Source: Candidatus Kaiserbacteria bacterium (GTDB taxonomy: Bacteria > Patescibacteriota > Minisyncoccia > Phycocordibacterales > UBA918). From it: DNA of 40,861 nt. The DNA lies in contig JAGQLY010000008.1 of NCBI GenBank assembly GCA_020428905.1, forward strand, positions 1-40,861, given 5' to 3'. A program made the position numbers and the translations under genes. Position 1 is the first letter of the stretch. Each line of letters opens with the position of its first letter. Below the pieces are notes generated by a model. The model worked only from the letters and a program-made list of their open reading frames with translations, ran no database searches and was not told where the DNA came from. Of the stretch, positions 38,764 through 40,861 are shown in pieces.

Positions 38764-38780
38764 CATCCGCCCCCTTCACG
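38736..38780 (+). repeat. Inverted repeat spanning the fusA stop codon
   Basis: CGTGAAGGGGG (38736-38746) and CCCCCTTCACG (38770-38780) are perfect arms; GATG/CATC can pair inside. No T-run follows. It may stabilise or slow the 3' end of the str mRNA. Confidence 0.45.
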
Positions 38781-38915
38781 AGGCGGAGCGTTGTGAGGAG
38801 TTCATTCATAGAGCGACGAACCGCGAGCCCGGGCAGGAAGTGGTTAGTAGAATTCGAGCATAGCGAAAAATTATACTTACCAACTTGACGCTAAAGGATA
38901 CAGAAATCGAAGGAT

Positions 38916-38951
38916 AAAGAAAAAAGCACTCGGAAGGGTGCTTTTTTCTTT
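38916..38951 (+). terminator. Terminator between fusA and tuf
   Basis: AAAGAAAAAAGCAC pairs with GTGCTTTTTTCTTT around a short loop, separating tuf from the upstream str genes. The stretch 38781-38915 before it shows no gene. Confidence 0.75.
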
Positions 38952-38974
38952 GGCCCTTCGCGTATCTTTGATAC

Positions 38975-39003
38975 TTGCAAAAAAATGGCCAATCCTGTAC
39001 TAT
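38975..39003 (+). promoter_or_regulatory. Upstream promoter of tuf
   Basis: TTGCAA (38975-38980), 17-base spacer, TACTAT (38998-39003). The transcript would have a leader of about 180 bases. Confidence 0.6.
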
Positions 39004-39084
39004 TTCCCCCGTCGTTTCGCTCTTTCCACATTGCGAGTCAGCCGTCAGGCGGGCTCACATACGCCTTTTGGTATGTAGGAAAGA

Positions 39085-39121
39085 GCCGAGACATGAAGTA
39101 CTTCGTGTTGAGGCCTTTTTT
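39085..39121 (+). terminator. Terminator-like attenuator in the tuf leader
   Basis: GCC (39085-39087) and ACATGAAG (39091-39098) pair with CTTCGTGT (39101-39108) and GGC (39112-39114), followed by TTTTTT. It lies inside the long leader, about 70 bases before the start codon. Confidence 0.45.
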
Positions 39122-39180
39122 GTTCTCGCGCCTTCAGCTCGTAGCACTTCATTTATTAGATACTTAAGAGTTAGTAAACA

Positions 39181-39186
39181 TACTAT
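39181..39186 (+). promoter_or_regulatory. Second, start-proximal -10 element of tuf
   Basis: TACTAT six bases before ATG 39193; it would give a leaderless tuf mRNA that bypasses the leader hairpin. Confidence 0.45.
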
Positions 39187-39192
39187 ATTCGT

Positions 39193-40380
39193 ATGGCAGA
39201 TTTTGATCGATCAAAGCCGCACGTAAACGTTGGTACCATTGGTCACGTTGACCACGGTAAGACTACGCTTACTGCTGCGATCCTCACCACCCTCAACGCT
39301 AAGGGCGACGGCTACACCGCAAACGTCAAAGCAGTTGAGGATATTGACAAAGCGCCGGAAGAAAAGGCGCGCGGTATTACTATTTCTCTCTCGCACTCTG
39401 AGTACGAGACACCAAAGCGTCACTACGCGCACATCGACGCGCCAGGTCACGCCGACTACATCAAGAACATGATCACTGGTGCAGCACAGATGGACGGTGC
39501 GGTACTCGTGGTTGCTGCGACTGACGGTGCAATGCCCCAGACCAAAGAGCATGTGCTTTTGGCAAAGCAGGTGGGAGTACCAAAGATGATGGTGTTCCTC
39601 AACAAGTGTGACATGGTAGATGATGAAGAAATGCTCCTGCTCGTTGAAGAGGAGCTTCGAGAACTTCTCGATAAGCATGGATTTGATGGTAAGGACGCAC
39701 CAATCATTCATGGTTCAGCACTCAAGGCACTTGAGGGTGATGCTAACTACCAAGCGAAGATAATCGAACTCGTTGATAGCATGGACACCTGGTTCCCGCA
39801 GCCGGTTCGTGAACTCGACAAACCATTCCTTATGCCAATTGAGGACATCTTCTCAATTGAAGGACGCGGTACGGTGGTAACCGGTCGTGTAGAACGTGGC
39901 CAACTTAAGGTTGGTGACGAGATCGAGATTGTTGGTATCAAGGATACCGCAACCACTACTGTTACCGGAGTCGAGATGTTCAACAAGCAGCTCGATTCTG
40001 CACAGTCAGGTGACAACGCAGGTATTTTGCTTCGCGGTACAAAGAAAGAGGATGTACACCGTGGACAGGTTCTTGCGGCAAAGGGTTCAGTAACGCCACA
40101 CACCGAATTTGAGGCAGAAGTATACGTGCTCTCAAAGGACGAGGGTGGACGCCACACACCATTCTTCACCGGGTACAAGCCACAGTTTTACGTACGTACC
40201 ACTGACGTAACTGGTGACGTAACACTTGCAGAAGGCACCGAAATGGTTATGCCGGGAGACACCGCAACCTTTAAGGTTAAGCTCGTAGCGCCGGTCGCGC
40301 TTGAGGAACAGCAGAACTTTGCTATCCGCGAAGGCGGCAAGACTGTTGGAGCGGGTGTAGTAACGAAAATAGTTGCATAG
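39193..40380 (+). CDS. tuf: Elongation factor Tu
   Basis: 395 residues. GTPase motifs [27 protein letters not shown] and NKCDMVDD, then domains II and III ([35 protein letters not shown]). It delivers aminoacyl-tRNA to the ribosome. It appears to have its own promoters and a terminator from fusA upstream, so it is probably expressed apart from the rest of the str operon. Confidence 0.98.
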   Translation: MADFDRSKPHVNVGTIGHVDHGKTTLTAAILTTLNAKGDGYTANVKAVEDIDKAPEEKARGITISLSHSEYETPKRHYAHIDAPGHADYIKNMITGAAQMDGAVLVVAATDGAMPQTKEHVLLAKQVGVPKMMVFLNKCDMVDDEEMLLLVEEELRELLDKHGFDGKDAPIIHGSALKALEGDANYQAKIIELVDSMDTWFPQPVRELDKPFLMPIEDIFSIEGRGTVVTGRVERGQLKVGDEIEIVGIKDTATTTVTGVEMFNKQLDSAQSGDNAGILLRGTKKEDVHRGQVLAAKGSVTPHTEFEAEVYVLSKDEGGRHTPFFTGYKPQFYVRTTDVTGDVTLAEGTEMVMPGDTATFKVKLVAPVALEEQQNFAIREGGKTVGAGVVTKIVA

Positions 40381-40401
40381 CAACTAGCACTTGGGACGTA
40401 G

Positions 40402-40424
40402 CAATTTTGTTAACGACAAAATTG
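40402..40424. repeat. Hairpin between tuf and rpsJ
   Basis: CAATTTTGT (40402-40410) and ACAAAATTG (40416-40424), loop TAACG. It is AT-rich with no T-run, so at most a weak processing or termination site. Confidence 0.35.
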
Positions 40425-40463
40425 AGAACCGAGAGCTAAAGACTAAGAACTAAAAATCAAAAC

Positions 40464-40820
40464 ATGGCAACTAAAGCAAAAGAATCAACAAAAAAATCGG
40501 CCGCCGCCGAAGGTGGGCAAAAACTCCGGATACGTGTTCGTGCGTACGAGCACAAAATCCTTGATGCTTCAGTGAAGCAGATTATGGACACAGCACTGCG
40601 TTTTGACGCAAAGGTTGTTGGTCCTATTCCACTTCCGACCGAGATAAAGAAATACACGGTGAACCGCTCGTCATTCGTATACAAGGATGCGCGAGAACAG
40701 TTCGAGATGCGAATGCACAAGCGTGTCATTGACATCTTGAGTCCGGGTGCAAAAATCATCGAAGCGCTGACTAACCTCTCGCTTCCATCCGGCGTCAAGA
40801 TTGATGTTAAAATGATCTAA
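40464..40820 (+). CDS. rpsJ: 30S ribosomal protein S10
   Basis: 118 residues against about 103 in E. coli; the extra residues are a Lys/Ala-rich N-terminal extension (about 1-18). The core KLRIRVRAYEHKILDASVKQ, GPIPLPTEIKKYTVNRS and HKRVIDI is conserved. It is part of the small-subunit head and a NusG/NusB partner in antitermination. It probably starts the S10 ribosomal cluster, which would continue beyond the window. No Shine-Dalgarno is seen. Confidence 0.96.
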   Translation: MATKAKESTKKSAAAEGGQKLRIRVRAYEHKILDASVKQIMDTALRFDAKVVGPIPLPTEIKKYTVNRSSFVYKDAREQFEMRMHKRVIDILSPGAKIIEALTNLSLPSGVKIDVKMI

Positions 40821-40861
40821 AGCTTTAGTTTTCCAACATACAAAACCCGCGGCCGAAGGCC

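Noticed and set aside
1-40861. CRISPR arrays, insertion sequences, rRNA genes
   Set aside because: I saw no regularly spaced repeats, transposase genes or rRNA segments on reading both strands.

Overview
The window looks like part of the chromosome of an ultra-small Candidate Phyla Radiation bacterium (Patescibacteria, probably Parcubacteria-like). The assignment is inferred from gene content and style: compact single-domain proteins, a split ComEC, a trigger factor with no PPIase domain, a type IV pilus cluster, a DUF5667 protein paired with an ECF sigma factor, and a secreted LRR protein with a cysteine motif I associate with this group. No rRNA is present and I ran no database search.

Left part (1-6.98 kb): the end of a tyrosine recombinase, a membrane LRR protein with a receiver-only response regulator, exonuclease III, then a roughly 650-base gene-free stretch holding DnaA-box-like sites, a promoter overlapping a perfect palindrome, and a chain of hairpins ending in a strong terminator (a candidate structured RNA). 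Next come the CCA-adding enzyme, a small unknown gene and tRNA-Arg(TCG) on the minus strand, tRNA-Gly(GCC), two more DnaA-box-like sites, and a cluster of eight ParB-site (parS)-like palindromes spread around and inside a yraN-type gene. tRNA-Pro(TGG) follows. This looks like an origin/centromere neighbourhood, although dnaA, parA and parB are not in the window.

Middle part (6.98-20.3 kb): an ECF sigma factor overlapping a DUF5667 membrane protein, the RNase P RNA (rnpB), an MscS channel, tRNA-Gly(TCC) with its 3' end duplicated downstream, and an unplaced gene with a GCS2-like feel. Two short transcription units come next, then HU, RNase Y, a small frameshifted gene, ClpP, trigger factor, two small envelope proteins, inorganic pyrophosphatase and NusA. 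nusA is preceded by a promoter immediately followed by a terminator-like hairpin.

Right part (20.4-40.9 kb), mostly plus strand: a pilus operon (pilB, pilC, three prepilins, a PilX-like protein), tpiA-pgk, a HIT protein, recJ-rnhA, ComEC split into a membrane protein and a metallo-hydrolase with a superoxide dismutase gene between them, a small membrane protein, rpmB, an M50 site-2 protease, and the str operon (rpsL, rpsG, fusA, tuf) running into rpsJ.

Across the window most first-in-operon genes have a -10-like hexamer only 6-10 bases before the start codon and no Shine-Dalgarno sequence, which implies leaderless or nearly leaderless mRNAs. The few genes with a clear Shine-Dalgarno are unrecognised accessory genes. 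Near-perfect palindromic terminators separate many units.
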